Assembly: GCA_947168515.1 (NCBI GenBank)
Contig: CAMVMF010000001.1
Span: forward strand, 78,632-142,631
Reading direction: 5' to 3'
Source of the DNA: an uncultured Bacteroidales bacterium
Lineage (GTDB): Bacteria > Bacteroidota > Bacteroidia > Bacteroidales > P3
DNA: 64,000 nucleotides
The notes beneath the pieces were generated by a model. It had not been told where the DNA came from. It searched no databases and saw only the letters and a program-made list of their open reading frames with translations. A program made the position numbers and the translations under genes. Positions 27,286-36,890 of the stretch are shown piece by piece (position 1 is the first letter of the stretch; every line of letters begins with the position of its first letter).

Positions 27286-28062
27286 CTATTCTTTCACTTC
27301 CACCTGCAGGTTGTCGTATGCTAAATGAACATTCTCTGGCAACTCCTTCTCTGTTTCGGCATACAGTCCCATCTCGTGGCTCACATGTGTCAAATAGGCC
27401 ACCCGTGGACTTACTGCCCTTATTATTTCTAGAGATTCTGAAAGACAGAAGTGTGAGAAATGTTTCTGGCGCCGCAATGCATTGATGACCAATGTGTCCA
27501 CCCCTCTCAGCTTGTCTATTTCTTTGGGCTCAATATGGTTTGCATCGGTTATGTATGCCAGCCTCCCAATACGGTAGCCCAGCACCGGCAGGTCTTTGTG
27601 CATGGCTTTTATGGGCATCACCTCTTCCCCTGCAGCCACCATCACAGGCTCGTCGCCCGCTATTTCGTGCATGTTGGCTTCTGGCAATCCGGGAAATTCG
27701 TGTGGCGCAAAGATATAGTGATAGTCTCGTTCTATGGCCTCACGGGCTTCTCGGTTGCAGTAGATTTCCATCTTCTTCCTTTGTGTCCAGTTGAAGGGGC
27801 GTATGTCGTCCAACCCTCCCACATGGTCGCGGTGAGCATGGGTGATCAGTATGCTGTCCAAGTGGGTCACATGCGCCCTCAGCATCTGCTCTCTAAAGTC
27901 TGGTCCTATGTCTATGAGGATGTTCTTTCCGCTATCGGTCTCTATCAAGGCCGATGTGCGCAAATGTTTATCATGCTTGTCTTCTGACCGACAAACGGCA
28001 CAATTACAAGCTATAACGGGTACCCCTTGCGAAGTACCCGTTCCTAAAAAAAACAATCGCAT
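27286..28062 (-). CDS. MBL-fold metallo-hydrolase, PhnP-like
   Basis: The 258-residue protein has the metallo-beta-lactamase fold: LGTGTSQGVPV at the start, a CxCxxC-type cluster (CNCAVC, residues 19-24) found in PhnP-like phosphodiesterases, and the metal motif HAHRDH at residues 75-80, followed by YITDANHI and LTHVSHEMG. PhnP-type enzymes cleave cyclic or other phosphodiesters; the substrate here is unknown. Its start codon directly abuts the stop of the response regulator gene with no gap. Confidence 0.87.
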   Translation of the reverse strand: MRLFFLGTGTSQGVPVIACNCAVCRSEDKHDKHLRTSALIETDSGKNILIDIGPDFREQMLRAHVTHLDSILITHAHRDHVGGLDDIRPFNWTQRKKMEIYCNREAREAIERDYHYIFAPHEFPGLPEANMHEIAGDEPVMVAAGEEVMPIKAMHKDLPVLGYRIGRLAYITDANHIEPKEIDKLRGVDTLVINALRRQKHFSHFCLSESLEIIRAVSPRVAYLTHVSHEMGLYAETEKELPENVHLAYDNLQVEVKE

Positions 28063-28758
28063 CTATTCGTTTTTAACTGTCAATCTAAAACCAACTCCGT
28101 GCACATTTACAATCTGCACCTGCGGGTCTACCTTCAAGTATTTACGAAGTTTGGTAATATACACATCCATGCTCCGCGCGGCAAAATAGCTGTCGTCCTT
28201 CCATATCTTCTGCAAGGTGCTTGTGCGGTCGACCAATTGGTTGAAGTTCATGGCAAACATACGCAGCAGTTCGCACTCTTTCATGGTCAGGCGCTGCACG
28301 TTGTCTCCGCACGTAAGCGTTTGGTGGCCATAGTCAAAGACAAAGTTGCCTATGTGGAAAATGTTTTTGTCCGGCTTTCCGTCGTCGAAGGACCGGCGGA
28401 TTGTGGCATTCACACGGGCCAACAGCTCTTCCATGCTGAACGGCTTGGTGACATAGTCGTCGGCACCAATTTCGAATCCCTTCAGTTTGTCGGCTTCCAG
28501 GTTCTTTGCCGTCAGGAAGATGATTGGGATGCGTTTGTCCACTTTACGGATTTCCTTAGCCACCGTGAAACCATCCTTCACGGGCATCATAATGTCTAGT
28601 ATACAGGCATCAACATCATCATTTTGGTAGATGTCCAATGCAGCTTGTCCGTCTACAGCCAGGAATACGGTGTACCCTTTCTGAGTCAGATATGCTTTCA
28701 AAATAGTTCCCAGGTTGGGATCGTCTTCTGCTACAAGCAGATTAATTCCTAGATTCAT
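28063..28758 (-). CDS. OmpR/PhoB-type response regulator, RprY-like
   Basis: The 231-residue regulator has a receiver domain with phosphoacceptor D55 (CILDIMMP), acidic pocket EDD at 11-13, the FLTAKN threonine and DDYVTKPFSMEEL. The C-terminal winged helix has ELLRMFAMNFNQLVDR and a wing near SMDVYITKLRKYL. It is close to RprY of Bacteroides fragilis by its receiver signature. No histidine kinase gene is adjacent, so it is an orphan in this window. It lies 12 bp after the cyclophilin gene and directly before the MBL hydrolase gene. Confidence 0.9.
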   Translation of the reverse strand: MNLGINLLVAEDDPNLGTILKAYLTQKGYTVFLAVDGQAALDIYQNDDVDACILDIMMPVKDGFTVAKEIRKVDKRIPIIFLTAKNLEADKLKGFEIGADDYVTKPFSMEELLARVNATIRRSFDDGKPDKNIFHIGNFVFDYGHQTLTCGDNVQRLTMKECELLRMFAMNFNQLVDRTSTLQKIWKDDSYFAARSMDVYITKLRKYLKVDPQVQIVNVHGVGFRLTVKNE

Positions 28759-28770
28759 AACTTACAAAAA

Positions 28771-29226
28771 TTAGTCTTCAACAATTTTAATACTCTCGAT
28801 GAGGTCCCCAGCCTCTATCTTGTCTATCACATCCACCCCTTCTGTCACCTTCCCAAAACAGGTGTGGCGACCGTCCAAGTGTTGTGTGTTCTCTCTGTTG
28901 TGGCAGATGAAGAATTGGCTTCCGCCTGTGTCCTTCCCTGCATGGGCCATAGAGAGTACGCCCCTGTCGTGGTACTGTTTCTCTGCTTCTGTTTCGCATT
29001 TGATGTGCCAGCCGGGTCCTCCAGTACCCACGCGTGGGTCGCGTGGATTGCGGCTATAAGGGCAGCCCCCCTGTATGACAAAACCCGGTATCACTCTGTG
29101 GAATCGAAGTCCGTCATAAAATCCCGATTTTGCCAGTTTGACAAAGTTTTCAACAGTTCCTGGAACCTCTTTCGCATATAGTTCCGCTGTCATAGTTCCC
29201 TTAGGTGTAGTTATTATTGCTTTCAT
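28771..29226 (-). CDS. Cyclophilin-type peptidyl-prolyl cis-trans isomerase
   Basis: The product of about 151 residues has all the standard cyclophilin segments: [27 protein letters not shown], the active-site region [19 protein letters not shown] and [14 protein letters not shown]. It has no signal peptide, so it acts in the cytoplasm. I start at [10 protein letters not shown], typical for the family; an in-frame ATG three codons upstream is equally possible. It lies between lepB (65 bp) and the RprY-like regulator (12 bp) in the same direction. Confidence 0.93.
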   Translation of the reverse strand: MKAIITTPKGTMTAELYAKEVPGTVENFVKLAKSGFYDGLRFHRVIPGFVIQGGCPYSRNPRDPRVGTGGPGWHIKCETEAEKQYHDRGVLSMAHAGKDTGGSQFFICHNRENTQHLDGRHTCFGKVTEGVDVIDKIEAGDLIESIKIVED

Positions 29227-29291
29227 ATCTGTCATTAAGTACCCTATTAACTTAAAAAATTGCAATTTATTGTATATCTTTAGTATTTTTT

Positions 29292-30842
29292 TTAAAAACT
29301 AGATGCTTTCTTGAAAATCCGGTTCCAGCGGGGCTTTCCATGGTCTTTGTCAATAGAGAATACTACCAAACTGGCCTTTCCAACAATGTGGTCTTCAGGG
29401 ACAAAACCCCAGAAACGGCTGTCGGCGGAGTTATGGCGGTTGTCGCCCATCATCCAATAGTAGTCCATCTTGGGCGTATAGCTTGTGGTCTCTTCGCCGT
29501 TGATGTATATCTTTCCACCTTTCACCTCCAGGCTGTTACCTTCAAAAACCTCTATTACGCGCTTATAGATAGGCAAGTTCTCTAGGGTTAGCTGCAGGGT
29601 TTCGCCTTTGGCTGGTATGTGCACCGGACCGAAGTTGTCCACGCTCCACATATTGCCCTCAGTATGGGGGAATATCTCGTTGTTGTCTGTTGAGGCAGGG
29701 TAGACTTTCTTTTCTACCGAGGCCACAAAGTAGTTCCCTCTCAGTTCTTGGGCTTTCAGCTCGGTTAGTGGCAGTTCAAAGCCGTCGTTGCCGCTGTAGA
29801 GGCCGTAGAGGGCATTATCAAAATCTTCACGGCTCACCCCTTCTTCTTCTAGTATCTTCTGGTAGTTCAAGCCGTCCTGGGAGAATTTCACCGAATAGGT
29901 TTGCTGGCTTTCAATGGGGTTGGGCAGTTTTTTGCCGTTGATGTATACCATCTGGTCCTTAATTTCTAAGTCTTCGCCCGGCAGTCCTATGCAGCGTTTG
30001 ATAAAGTTCTCGCGCTTGTCAACGGGGCGCACTCTGATCTTGTTTCTCACCATCTGGTCTCCTACGGGCAGTTGCTTGGCGTTCAGCACATTTTCCCTAC
30101 CCATATCACGCACTAGTTGATGATAGCTTCGGTTGCTCTGCCAGGCCGTGCAAACCGTGTCGCCGTCAGGATAGTTGAACACTACGGCATCAAAACGCTT
30201 CACATGGCCCAGTCCCCAGTAACGGTGGTATGGCAGTTTTATCCAGTCTAAGTACGACTCTGTTTGTCCACCCGTAAAGGGCAGCACATTGTGCACCAAA
30301 GGGAAAGCCAGCGGAGTCATGGCCTGGCGGGGTCCATAGGCCAATTTCGACACCAGCAGATAGTCCCCAGTCAACAACGATTTCTCCATCGAGCTGGACG
30401 GTATATTATAAAACTCCAACACCTTGCCCCTGATTATCATAGCTGCCACCAAGGCAAATACGATGGCATCCATCCAGTCGCGCAGTTCGCTTACCTTGTG
30501 AGGCGGTTCTTGGCTGGGGTCATGATACTCCCATTTGTTCAGCCCCACAATGGGCAGATATATCCATGGGAAGATGACAGCAAAGGTCTGCTCGAGAAAA
30601 CCATAGCGGTGAAACACCTTGGCGGTCTCCACTACCATCAGCAGAAAGGTGAATATGTTGATTGCGGGAATCAGAAAGTAGATGTACCACCTCTTCTTTT
30701 TGCCGCAAACGTTTATCCAAACAACGATATTGTAGATGGGTATGAGGGCTTTCCATGGTGCCACACCAGCTTTCTTAAACACAAACCACAGGCCGAACAG
30801 GCAGCCCACAAAGTAGAGAATCATTAAAATGTCGTATACCAT
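29292..30842 (-). CDS. lepB: Signal peptidase I
   Basis: This 516-residue S26 peptidase removes signal peptides from exported proteins. The serine is S151 in IPSSSMEKS and the general base lysine is K282 in [11 protein letters not shown]. The late [14 protein letters not shown] box is present. It is longer than the usual 200-300 residues because of an N-terminal region with several hydrophobic segments (residues 5-22, about 52-70, 87-100) and an insertion between the serine and lysine boxes, as known from other Bacteroidota. The glycosyltransferase upstream ends 39 bp before its start. Confidence 0.95.
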   Translation of the reverse strand: MVYDILMILYFVGCLFGLWFVFKKAGVAPWKALIPIYNIVVWINVCGKKKRWYIYFLIPAINIFTFLLMVVETAKVFHRYGFLEQTFAVIFPWIYLPIVGLNKWEYHDPSQEPPHKVSELRDWMDAIVFALVAAMIIRGKVLEFYNIPSSSMEKSLLTGDYLLVSKLAYGPRQAMTPLAFPLVHNVLPFTGGQTESYLDWIKLPYHRYWGLGHVKRFDAVVFNYPDGDTVCTAWQSNRSYHQLVRDMGRENVLNAKQLPVGDQMVRNKIRVRPVDKRENFIKRCIGLPGEDLEIKDQMVYINGKKLPNPIESQQTYSVKFSQDGLNYQKILEEEGVSREDFDNALYGLYSGNDGFELPLTELKAQELRGNYFVASVEKKVYPASTDNNEIFPHTEGNMWSVDNFGPVHIPAKGETLQLTLENLPIYKRVIEVFEGNSLEVKGGKIYINGEETTSYTPKMDYYWMMGDNRHNSADSRFWGFVPEDHIVGKASLVVFSIDKDHGKPRWNRIFKKASSF

Positions 30843-30881
30843 TCTGTTATTTTTTTATTTGATTCTATAACGTCTATTTTG

Positions 30882-32063
30882 TTAAATTATTGCCTTTATT
30901 TTTTCAATCAGCATTTTTTTCTCATTTTTCCATCTCAGCTCTTTCTCTGCTAGCCTAAATCGACGCTCCTTTTCCTCCGCTGGCATAGTGCGCCAATATA
31001 GTATTGTATCATTTATTATCTTTGCCAGCTGCGCCACATAGGCGCTGTAGCTCTCTCCGGTTTTTTCTTTAGGACATGGCCCTGTCAGCGTTCCTGTACC
31101 ATATTTTTCTATCAGCCGGCGGATCTCCACAAAATCCGTTGCCAATATAGGCACTCCGGCATGGGCAAAGTCAGCTATCCTGTTGGGTAATGCATAACGA
31201 TAGTTCAGCCCCATATCCTCCAATAGGCACACTCCCAAGTCTGCTTTCTCGGTCAGCCCATGCAGCTTCTCGGGTTCCACTCGACCCATGAATACGACCC
31301 GCTCACTCCATGCCAGTGTCGAGGCATAGTCCCTCAACTCTTCCAGCAGGTCTCCATTCCCCGCCACCACCAGTCTGCCTTCTGGCAGCATCTCCATCGC
31401 ATCCACCAGCTCTCGCACGCCTCGTCCCACATTCACAGCTCCCTGGTAAAGCAGAGTCCATCCACTGTCCTTCTTGTCCTGCTGGTTGCTGGCCTCCCTC
31501 TGCGCAGTCTGTTTCTTTTTTTCCCCAGTCTTTCGGTCCCAGTCTGGCAAATTCCTCATCACCACCATCCTCACTCCGTAGCGCCTCTCGTACTCTTCTG
31601 CCACACTCTGGCACACCGTAAAAGCGGCATCTACCTTTGGCAAACATATCCGTTCCACCCACTCCCAAACTTTTCTCACACGGGGTTTCCCCACCAGTTC
31701 CGGCACTTCGGGGAAAAGCTCATGGGCATCAAATATCAGTTTCTTCCTCCGCAGCCGTGCAGCGCAGCAGCAAGCCAGCAATGTGTCACTATCGTTGGCA
31801 TAGAAGGCTTCCGCCCGCACAAACAACAGCTTCAAAAACAATCGCACATTATACTCCCCGTAAAAGCCTGCCGACCGGCGAAACACCAGCCTCATCCGCT
31901 CTGTCCTGTACTCTCGTGGTCCTAGGACTGCGCTCTCCGGCAGCTTCCTCCCCACCAGTGTGACGGCATACCCCGCCTCCGACAGTGCCCTGCAGCTCCG
32001 GTCCACCCGCTGGTCTGTCACCAGGTCATTCGTCACAGCCACCACAATGTGCTTCTTTTCCAT
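30882..32063 (-). CDS. GT4-like glycosyltransferase
   Basis: The 393-residue protein has a GT-B fold with VTNDLVTDQRVDRSCRALSEAGYAVTLVGR at the start, DAHELFPEVPEL in the middle and the C-terminal domain with LLYQGAVNVGRGVRELVDAM, VVFMGRVEPEKL and YALPNRIADFAHAGVPILATD, a typical family 4 nucleotide-sugar binding region. Donor and acceptor are unknown. It is divergent from priA and leads into lepB, cyclophilin, RprY-like regulator and MBL hydrolase, all on the minus strand with short gaps. Confidence 0.87.
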   Translation of the reverse strand: MEKKHIVVAVTNDLVTDQRVDRSCRALSEAGYAVTLVGRKLPESAVLGPREYRTERMRLVFRRSAGFYGEYNVRLFLKLLFVRAEAFYANDSDTLLACCCAARLRRKKLIFDAHELFPEVPELVGKPRVRKVWEWVERICLPKVDAAFTVCQSVAEEYERRYGVRMVVMRNLPDWDRKTGEKKKQTAQREASNQQDKKDSGWTLLYQGAVNVGRGVRELVDAMEMLPEGRLVVAGNGDLLEELRDYASTLAWSERVVFMGRVEPEKLHGLTEKADLGVCLLEDMGLNYRYALPNRIADFAHAGVPILATDFVEIRRLIEKYGTGTLTGPCPKEKTGESYSAYVAQLAKIINDTILYWRTMPAEEKERRFRLAEKELRWKNEKKMLIEKIKAII

Positions 32064-32175
32064 ATCTAACTTATCTTGTTTTTTAGTAACGCTTCTTTCC
32101 TCAAATTATTGCGTGCCTCTGATACTCTCTTTTCTCTTTTTCAACTCCAAAATCTCTCATGTCAAAAAAAAGATG

Positions 32176-32183
32176 TATCTTTG
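32176..32183 (+). promoter_or_regulatory. -7 promoter element of priA
   Basis: TATCTTTG ends 37 bp before the PriA start chosen here. It lies inside the longer upstream frame, which supports starting at 32221. Confidence 0.6.
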
Positions 32184-32220
32184 CACCTCAAAAATAAGCA
32201 CCTCTCCACACTGCCGCATC

Positions 32221-34719
32221 ATGATTACCTACTACGCCGACGTTATCCTCCCGCTACATATCAAAGGCACCTACACCTACCGCGTGCCGCAGGAATACAA
32301 CGACGACATCAAAGTCGGACAGCGTGTCGTCGTCCAGTTCGGACCCAAACGGCTCTATTCCGCTGTGGTGCGCCGCATTCATGAGCAGGTACCACACTAT
32401 CGTGTCAAGTACATTCTCGCCATCCTCGATGCCCAACCCATTGTCAGCCCCACTCTCTTTCGTTTCTGGGAGTGGATAGCCGACTATTATATGTCGTACG
32501 TGGGCGATGTCATGGCCATAGCCCTCCCCTCCGCCTTTCGGCTCGCCAGCGAGTCCTCTGTCTCCATCCACCCCGATTTCACCGGCGAGCTGTCCGACCT
32601 CACCGACCAGGAACTCCGTGTAGTGCAACTCCTCACCGACCATCCTGTCATGACCGTCGACGACATCAGCCGCGCCATCGGACTACAAAAGATGATGCCT
32701 CTGCTCAACACCATGATTGAACGACAAATTATCGTCATGGACGAGGAGCTCCGCCAACGTTTCACTCCCCGCACATCCTCTTTCATACGTCTCTCCCCTG
32801 ACTATGCCGTCCAAGACCGCCTCAAAGAACTTTTCGACTCTTTGGAGAAAAAGAAAACCACCCAAAAACAAGTCGACATTCTTCTCAAATTCATGCAGAT
32901 GAGCCAGTTCGGCAATCAAGCGGTGGCCAAGCGACAGCTGCTCGACACTTCCGACGGCCACCCCGTTTCCGAGTCCGCCCTCAAAACCCTCCTACGCAAC
33001 GGTGTGTTGGAGCAGTTCGAAAAGACCGAGTCGCGCCTCGAGCAGTTCTCCTCAGTCCTTTCACCCGACAGCATCCAACTCAACTCCGAGCAACAGTCCG
33101 CCTTCGACTACCTCCTCCACTGCGACAAAGCTGTGGCCCTCCTCCACGGGGTCACCTCTTCCGGCAAGACCGAGGTGTACATCAAGCTCATCCACCACAC
33201 TATCCTTCAAGGCAAGCAGGTGCTGTTCCTTTTGCCCGAAATAGCCCTCACCGCACAAATCATCAACCGTCTGAGAAAGTATTTCGGCGACCGCGTGGGG
33301 GTCTACCATTCCCGCTTTAGCGTGTCACAGCGGGCCGAGGTATGGAACCGTACCATGGAAGCCGACCCCGACCGGCGCTATCAGGTGCTTCTGGGAGCCC
33401 GCAGCGCGCTCTTCCTACCTTTCACCAACCTGGGACTGGTCATCGTGGATGAGGAGCATGATGGCAGTTTCAAACAGCACGACCCCGCACCGCGTTACCA
33501 TGGACGCGATGCCGCCATCTATCTGGCACACCTCTGGGGTGCCAAAACAGTCCTGGGGTCTGCCACCCCCTCGCTCGAGAGCTATTTCAATGCCATGCAG
33601 GGCAAATATGGCTTCTGCCAGATGAAGAAACGCTTTGGTGGCATCCAGCTGCCCGAGGTGCTTTGTGCCGACATGAAAGAGGAGACCAACCGCCTTCGGC
33701 GGCAGATGGGACCCCAAGCCGCCGGGTCCACCCACTTCTCCAAGTTTCTCTTGGACCACATCCAGCAGGCCCTCGACAATCACGAGCAGGTCATCCTTTT
33801 CCAAAACCGCCGCGGTTTTTCCCTGCGCATCGAGTGCGACGATTGTCACTGGACTCCTACCTGCCAACATTGCGACGTGTCGCTGGTCTACCACAAAGCC
33901 ACCAACAGCATGCGCTGCCACTATTGCGGCTACTCCATTCCTCTCCCCACCGAATGCCCAGCCTGTCACGGCCACCATCTGACCATGAAGGGCTTCGGAA
34001 CCGAGCGCATCGAGGACGATCTCTCCATTCTCTTTCCCGATGCCAAGGTGGCGCGCATGGACATGGACAGCACCGCCCAGAAAAATCGCTATCTGGAGAT
34101 TATTAATGACTTTCAGGATCGACGGATCGACATTCTTGTGGGTACGCAGATGGTTACCAAAGGGTTGGACTTCGACAATGTGAGCGTGGTAGGCATCGTT
34201 AGTGCCGACAATTTGATTTATTTTCCCGACTTCCGCGCCTTCGAGCGGGCCTTCCAGCAGATGACACAGGTCAGTGGCCGAGCCGGTCGGCATGGCCGCC
34301 AGGGCAAGGTCATCATCCAAACCTACAACCCTTACCACCAGGCCATACGCAACGTCATAGACAACGACTACCAAGAAATGTACCACAGCCAAATCAACGA
34401 GCGTCGCGTCTTCCGCTACCCTCCCTTCTACAGGCTGGTGGACATCACTCTCAAGCATCGCGACAGCGAGGTCCTCAACGAGGCGGCCGCCCGCTTTGCC
34501 GGGCAACTGCGGGGGGTCTTCGCCACGCGTGTCATCGGACCCGAATACCCCAATGTCGCTCGCATTCGCGGACTCTACATCAAAAAAATCATGCTCCGCT
34601 TCGAACGCTCCGAGGCCATTGCCGAAGCCAAGAAGATCATCCTCGACTTGGCCGATAAACTCAAAACCGACAAAAGCCTCTCGTCTCTTCAAATCCACTT
34701 CGATGTCGACCCCCAATAA
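32221..34719 (+). CDS. priA: Primosomal protein N' (replication restart helicase PriA)
   Basis: The 832-residue helicase restarts stalled replication forks by loading DnaB. It has the N-terminal DNA-binding domain (MITYYADVILPLHIKGTYTY), Walker A GVTSSGKT at 310-317, the DEEH box at 410-413, a zinc region with paired cysteines from C539 (CDDCHWTPTCQHC...CHYCG...CPACHG) and helicase motifs V/VI (GTQMVTKGLDFDNV, QVSGRAGRHGRQG). The frame is open for 87 codons upstream, but that part has no PriA homology and overlaps the promoter and the divergent glycosyltransferase gene, so I use the ATG at 32221. Confidence 0.96.
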   Translation: MITYYADVILPLHIKGTYTYRVPQEYNDDIKVGQRVVVQFGPKRLYSAVVRRIHEQVPHYRVKYILAILDAQPIVSPTLFRFWEWIADYYMSYVGDVMAIALPSAFRLASESSVSIHPDFTGELSDLTDQELRVVQLLTDHPVMTVDDISRAIGLQKMMPLLNTMIERQIIVMDEELRQRFTPRTSSFIRLSPDYAVQDRLKELFDSLEKKKTTQKQVDILLKFMQMSQFGNQAVAKRQLLDTSDGHPVSESALKTLLRNGVLEQFEKTESRLEQFSSVLSPDSIQLNSEQQSAFDYLLHCDKAVALLHGVTSSGKTEVYIKLIHHTILQGKQVLFLLPEIALTAQIINRLRKYFGDRVGVYHSRFSVSQRAEVWNRTMEADPDRRYQVLLGARSALFLPFTNLGLVIVDEEHDGSFKQHDPAPRYHGRDAAIYLAHLWGAKTVLGSATPSLESYFNAMQGKYGFCQMKKRFGGIQLPEVLCADMKEETNRLRRQMGPQAAGSTHFSKFLLDHIQQALDNHEQVILFQNRRGFSLRIECDDCHWTPTCQHCDVSLVYHKATNSMRCHYCGYSIPLPTECPACHGHHLTMKGFGTERIEDDLSILFPDAKVARMDMDSTAQKNRYLEIINDFQDRRIDILVGTQMVTKGLDFDNVSVVGIVSADNLIYFPDFRAFERAFQQMTQVSGRAGRHGRQGKVIIQTYNPYHQAIRNVIDNDYQEMYHSQINERRVFRYPPFYRLVDITLKHRDSEVLNEAAARFAGQLRGVFATRVIGPEYPNVARIRGLYIKKIMLRFERSEAIAEAKKIILDLADKLKTDKSLSSLQIHFDVDPQ

Positions 34720-34772
34720 ACCTGCCATTCCAACTTTGTGTCCAAGAGAAATATACCCCATCATTGGCCAAA

Positions 34773-34814
34773 TCAAAAAAAGACGCACTCAGAAATGCGT
34801 GCGTCTTTTGGGCT
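34773..34814. terminator. Bidirectional terminator between priA and the amidase gene
   Basis: AAAAGACGCAC (34778-34788) and GTGCGTCTTTT (34799-34809) form an 11-bp perfect stem whose arms start in A-runs and end in T-runs, so it can stop transcripts from both converging genes. Confidence 0.8.
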
Positions 34815-34828
34815 CTTTAATACCCCCA

Positions 34829-35248
34829 CTACGCTATTGTCAGTGCTCTGGCCCATCGCTGTACGTCAAAACAGGGACAAGCCTTGTTGGCATATTCGTT
34901 GTGGCCGTGAAGCTGAGTGACGGATGGGTACTGAGCCTTCAAGCGACGGATGAGGTTGGCAAGCGAACGCTGCTGCGCCTCCGTCATGGTGTTCTTGGGG
35001 TGTCCGTCACGGTCCAACCCACCTATATAGCAGATGCCCACAGAGTATGTGTTATGGCCCGTGCAGTGGGCTCCAACCCTTTCTAGGGGTCTGCCAGGGT
35101 GGACCGTGCCGTCCAGATGTATTACATAGTGGTAGCCAATGTCTGACATACCGCGGCGACGGTGCCAGCTTCTGATGTCCTCCACCGTAAAAGGAATACC
35201 CTCGACGGTGGCCGAGCAGTGGATGATGATTTCCCGTAGTTCACGCAT
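34829..35248 (-). CDS. N-acetylmuramoyl-L-alanine amidase (amidase_2, phage lysozyme type)
   Basis: The 139-residue enzyme cleaves the bond between MurNAc and L-alanine in peptidoglycan. Zinc ligands are visible: H10 (IIIHCSAT), H116 (LHGHNE) and C124 in KACPCFDV, with the T7-lysozyme-like GYHYVIHLDGTVHPGRP. There is no signal peptide or anchor, as in phage endolysins. It ends a four-gene minus-strand cassette, 11 bp after the 111-residue membrane protein gene. Confidence 0.9.
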   Translation of the reverse strand: MRELREIIIHCSATVEGIPFTVEDIRSWHRRRGMSDIGYHYVIHLDGTVHPGRPLERVGAHCTGHNTYSVGICYIGGLDRDGHPKNTMTEAQQRSLANLIRRLKAQYPSVTQLHGHNEYANKACPCFDVQRWARALTIA

Positions 35249-35259
35249 GGCGTTCCTCC

Positions 35260-35595
35260 TTATTGGGCTGGGGCAATTGAGGTGCCATCGATGTGTTCCT
35301 CCGATTCTGCTGTGTCTTTATACATCTCCTGCGCCGCCGGACATTGGGGGTAGTACTTGCACATGGTCACTTTCTGCATGGCCTTGCGCAGCGTGGCCAA
35401 CTCTCTGGCAAGCGGTATGTACACCTGCTCACGAAACTCTTTGACATAGTCCGCCGAGAGGTCGAACTCGGCTCGCCCGGCCTCTGCGGAGGCCTTGCGC
35501 ACTTCTTGGCGGTACTTGCGGGCCGAAACTATCCAGCCACAGTTGCCTACCAGTGCAATTAGGGCTAGCACTATTGAAATTGTGTTTTCCATCAT
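35260..35595 (-). CDS. Small single-pass membrane protein in the amidase cassette
   Basis: The 111-residue protein has one N-terminal transmembrane segment (residues about 5-24) followed by a long charged helix with coiled-coil character (SARKYRQEVRKASAEAGRAEFD...LARELATLRKAMQKV), then a Cys-containing segment (CKYYPQCPAAQEMY). The layout is like a phage spanin or holin-accessory protein, but I do not recognise the family. It is next to an endolysin-type amidase (11 bp), which suggests a shared role. Two in-frame ATG codons are possible as start. Confidence 0.7.
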   Translation of the reverse strand: MMENTISIVLALIALVGNCGWIVSARKYRQEVRKASAEAGRAEFDLSADYVKEFREQVYIPLARELATLRKAMQKVTMCKYYPQCPAAQEMYKDTAESEEHIDGTSIAPAQ

Positions 35596-35713
35596 GATTG
35601 TAATATCTTTGGTATATGAAAAAATCTGCTTTGCATTTGAGGAAATAAGGGGCGCGGACTTGCAGCCGCGCCCCTACCATAGTGTCGGTCTCAGAGTAGT
35701 TGAGACACCATTC

Positions 35714-35953
35714 CTAGCCGTTGATCATGTTAGCGATGAAAGCCCTGTCCTCGGTCAACACAAGGTCCCAGTCCTCGTCGAACCACTGGCCCTCGTTCCA
35801 GTTCTCTAGCACGTAGCCCGAGGCGGGTTCTAGGTGGATGTGGATTTGCTCGTCCCGACCCAGCTCTACACTGCGTCCTGTCACTTCGTTGCTGTTGCAG
35901 AAGATGGTGGCACTTCCCGCGGGACGGACCTCGAACGTGGCCGTCACCGCCAT
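35714..35953 (-). CDS. Small hypothetical protein in the amidase cassette
   Basis: The 79-residue protein is acidic with strand-like composition (MAVTATFEVRPAGSATIFC, EQIHIHLEPASGYVLENWNE, DWDLVLTEDRAFIANM). The segment ASGYVLENWNEGQWF resembles the divergent InlB-type beta-repeat, where PAAGYxFxxWxxG is characteristic. The ATG shares one base with the stop of the DUF6266 gene, so translation is probably coupled. A TTG one codon upstream is the only longer start. Confidence 0.65.
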   Translation of the reverse strand: MAVTATFEVRPAGSATIFCNSNEVTGRSVELGRDEQIHIHLEPASGYVLENWNEGQWFDEDWDLVLTEDRAFIANMING

Positions 35954-36831
35954 CAAGGGTTTACCGGGGCCACCACGATGTCCACATTGGGAGTGAGGAA
36001 TTCCTCCTTGGGCACACCGCCGTAGGAGGCAATGGCTGCATCGCGGGCGGCAGCACTGGTGTAGTTGCCTAGGTGGCTGTTGGTCACGTGGAAATGCTGC
36101 GTGCTTACGAGCGTGCCAGTGCCATTCTTGCGGCTGTGTACCCAGGCGATGGCACCATCCACAGTTCCGCCCGACCCCAGCTTACCATCTAGGGTACTGA
36201 AACCCTCGGCATCAACCACGTCCCACAACAGGTTCTCGTCGTCGGAGTCGTCGAGGGTCACCTCCAGCGACACGATATCCACGTAGGGTACCTGCGACTG
36301 GGCATTCACGCTCTGGTGGGCGATGAAGCAGGTAATCTGGTCGCCACAGACGAAAGCGGGATTGTTCTGCACCACGGCTTCGCTAAAGGCTTTGATGGTG
36401 GTGGAGGCACTGATGGTGAGCGTCCCCAAGGAGATGTCTGTAGTCGTCAGATTGCCGTTGTTGCTGGTGACGATGGAGGGCAGCGAGCCACGCGTCAGCT
36501 GGTAGGCGGCAGCCACGGCTCCGCCCTGGCGTGCCTGGTCCTTGGTCAGAAAAACAGGGGCGGCATCGATGTTGGCACTCATAAACTCGTTGAAGTCCGA
36601 CATGTTTTGCTTCTTTTTCTCGAAGGAGGGATGCAGGTTGCCCACAAATGCGCGGTAGATTGCCACGATGTTGGCCCATTGCACACGGCGCATCATCTGA
36701 GTATAGGTGCGGGTGGGGATGGCCTTCTTGGCCACCTTCTGTCTGGCCACGGTCTGGCCGCCAAGCTGTGAGAATGTCCAGTCGCCGGCAGAGCCGCGCA
36801 AACGAGTGTTGATTCCAGTTAAAATAGCCAT
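35953..36831 (-). CDS. DUF6266 family protein
   Basis: The 292-residue protein begins MAILTGINTRLRGSAGDWTFSQLGGQTVARQ, the pattern of DUF6266 in Bacteroidota (a Gly-x-x-G-x-W and G-x-x-V-x-R start), with YTQMMRRVQWANIVAIYRAF following. The rest is strand-rich. There is no signal peptide. Its function is unknown; the family often lies near phage-like genes. It is the first gene of the cassette, after a structured leader of about 200 bp. Confidence 0.78.
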   Translation of the reverse strand: MAILTGINTRLRGSAGDWTFSQLGGQTVARQKVAKKAIPTRTYTQMMRRVQWANIVAIYRAFVGNLHPSFEKKKQNMSDFNEFMSANIDAAPVFLTKDQARQGGAVAAAYQLTRGSLPSIVTSNNGNLTTTDISLGTLTISASTTIKAFSEAVVQNNPAFVCGDQITCFIAHQSVNAQSQVPYVDIVSLEVTLDDSDDENLLWDVVDAEGFSTLDGKLGSGGTVDGAIAWVHSRKNGTGTLVSTQHFHVTNSHLGNYTSAAARDAAIASYGGVPKEEFLTPNVDIVVAPVNP

Positions 36832-36847
36832 AATACTTTTGTTTCAT

Positions 36848-36890
36848 CCTCTTCCGCGCGGTCCTTAGTCGCGTTGTTTGGTGGAAGAGG
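36848..36890 (-). promoter_or_regulatory. Hairpin in the 5' leader of the DUF6266 cassette
   Basis: CCTCTTCC at 36848-36855 and GGAAGAGG at 36883-36890 form a perfect 8-bp stem, 16 bp before the DUF6266 start codon. A GC-rich palindrome (CCGCGCGG) lies inside the left part and another at about 36937-36944. It could be an RNA control element or phage-like leader; no known riboswitch is recognised. Confidence 0.4.

Noticed and set aside
31960..32220. 87-codon N-terminal extension of PriA
   Set aside because: The extension overlaps the divergent glycosyltransferase gene and the TATCTTTG element and has no similarity to PriA.
33415..34788. 457-codon frame antisense to priA
   Set aside because: PriA motifs on the plus strand leave no doubt. 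The antisense translation has no recognisable domain.
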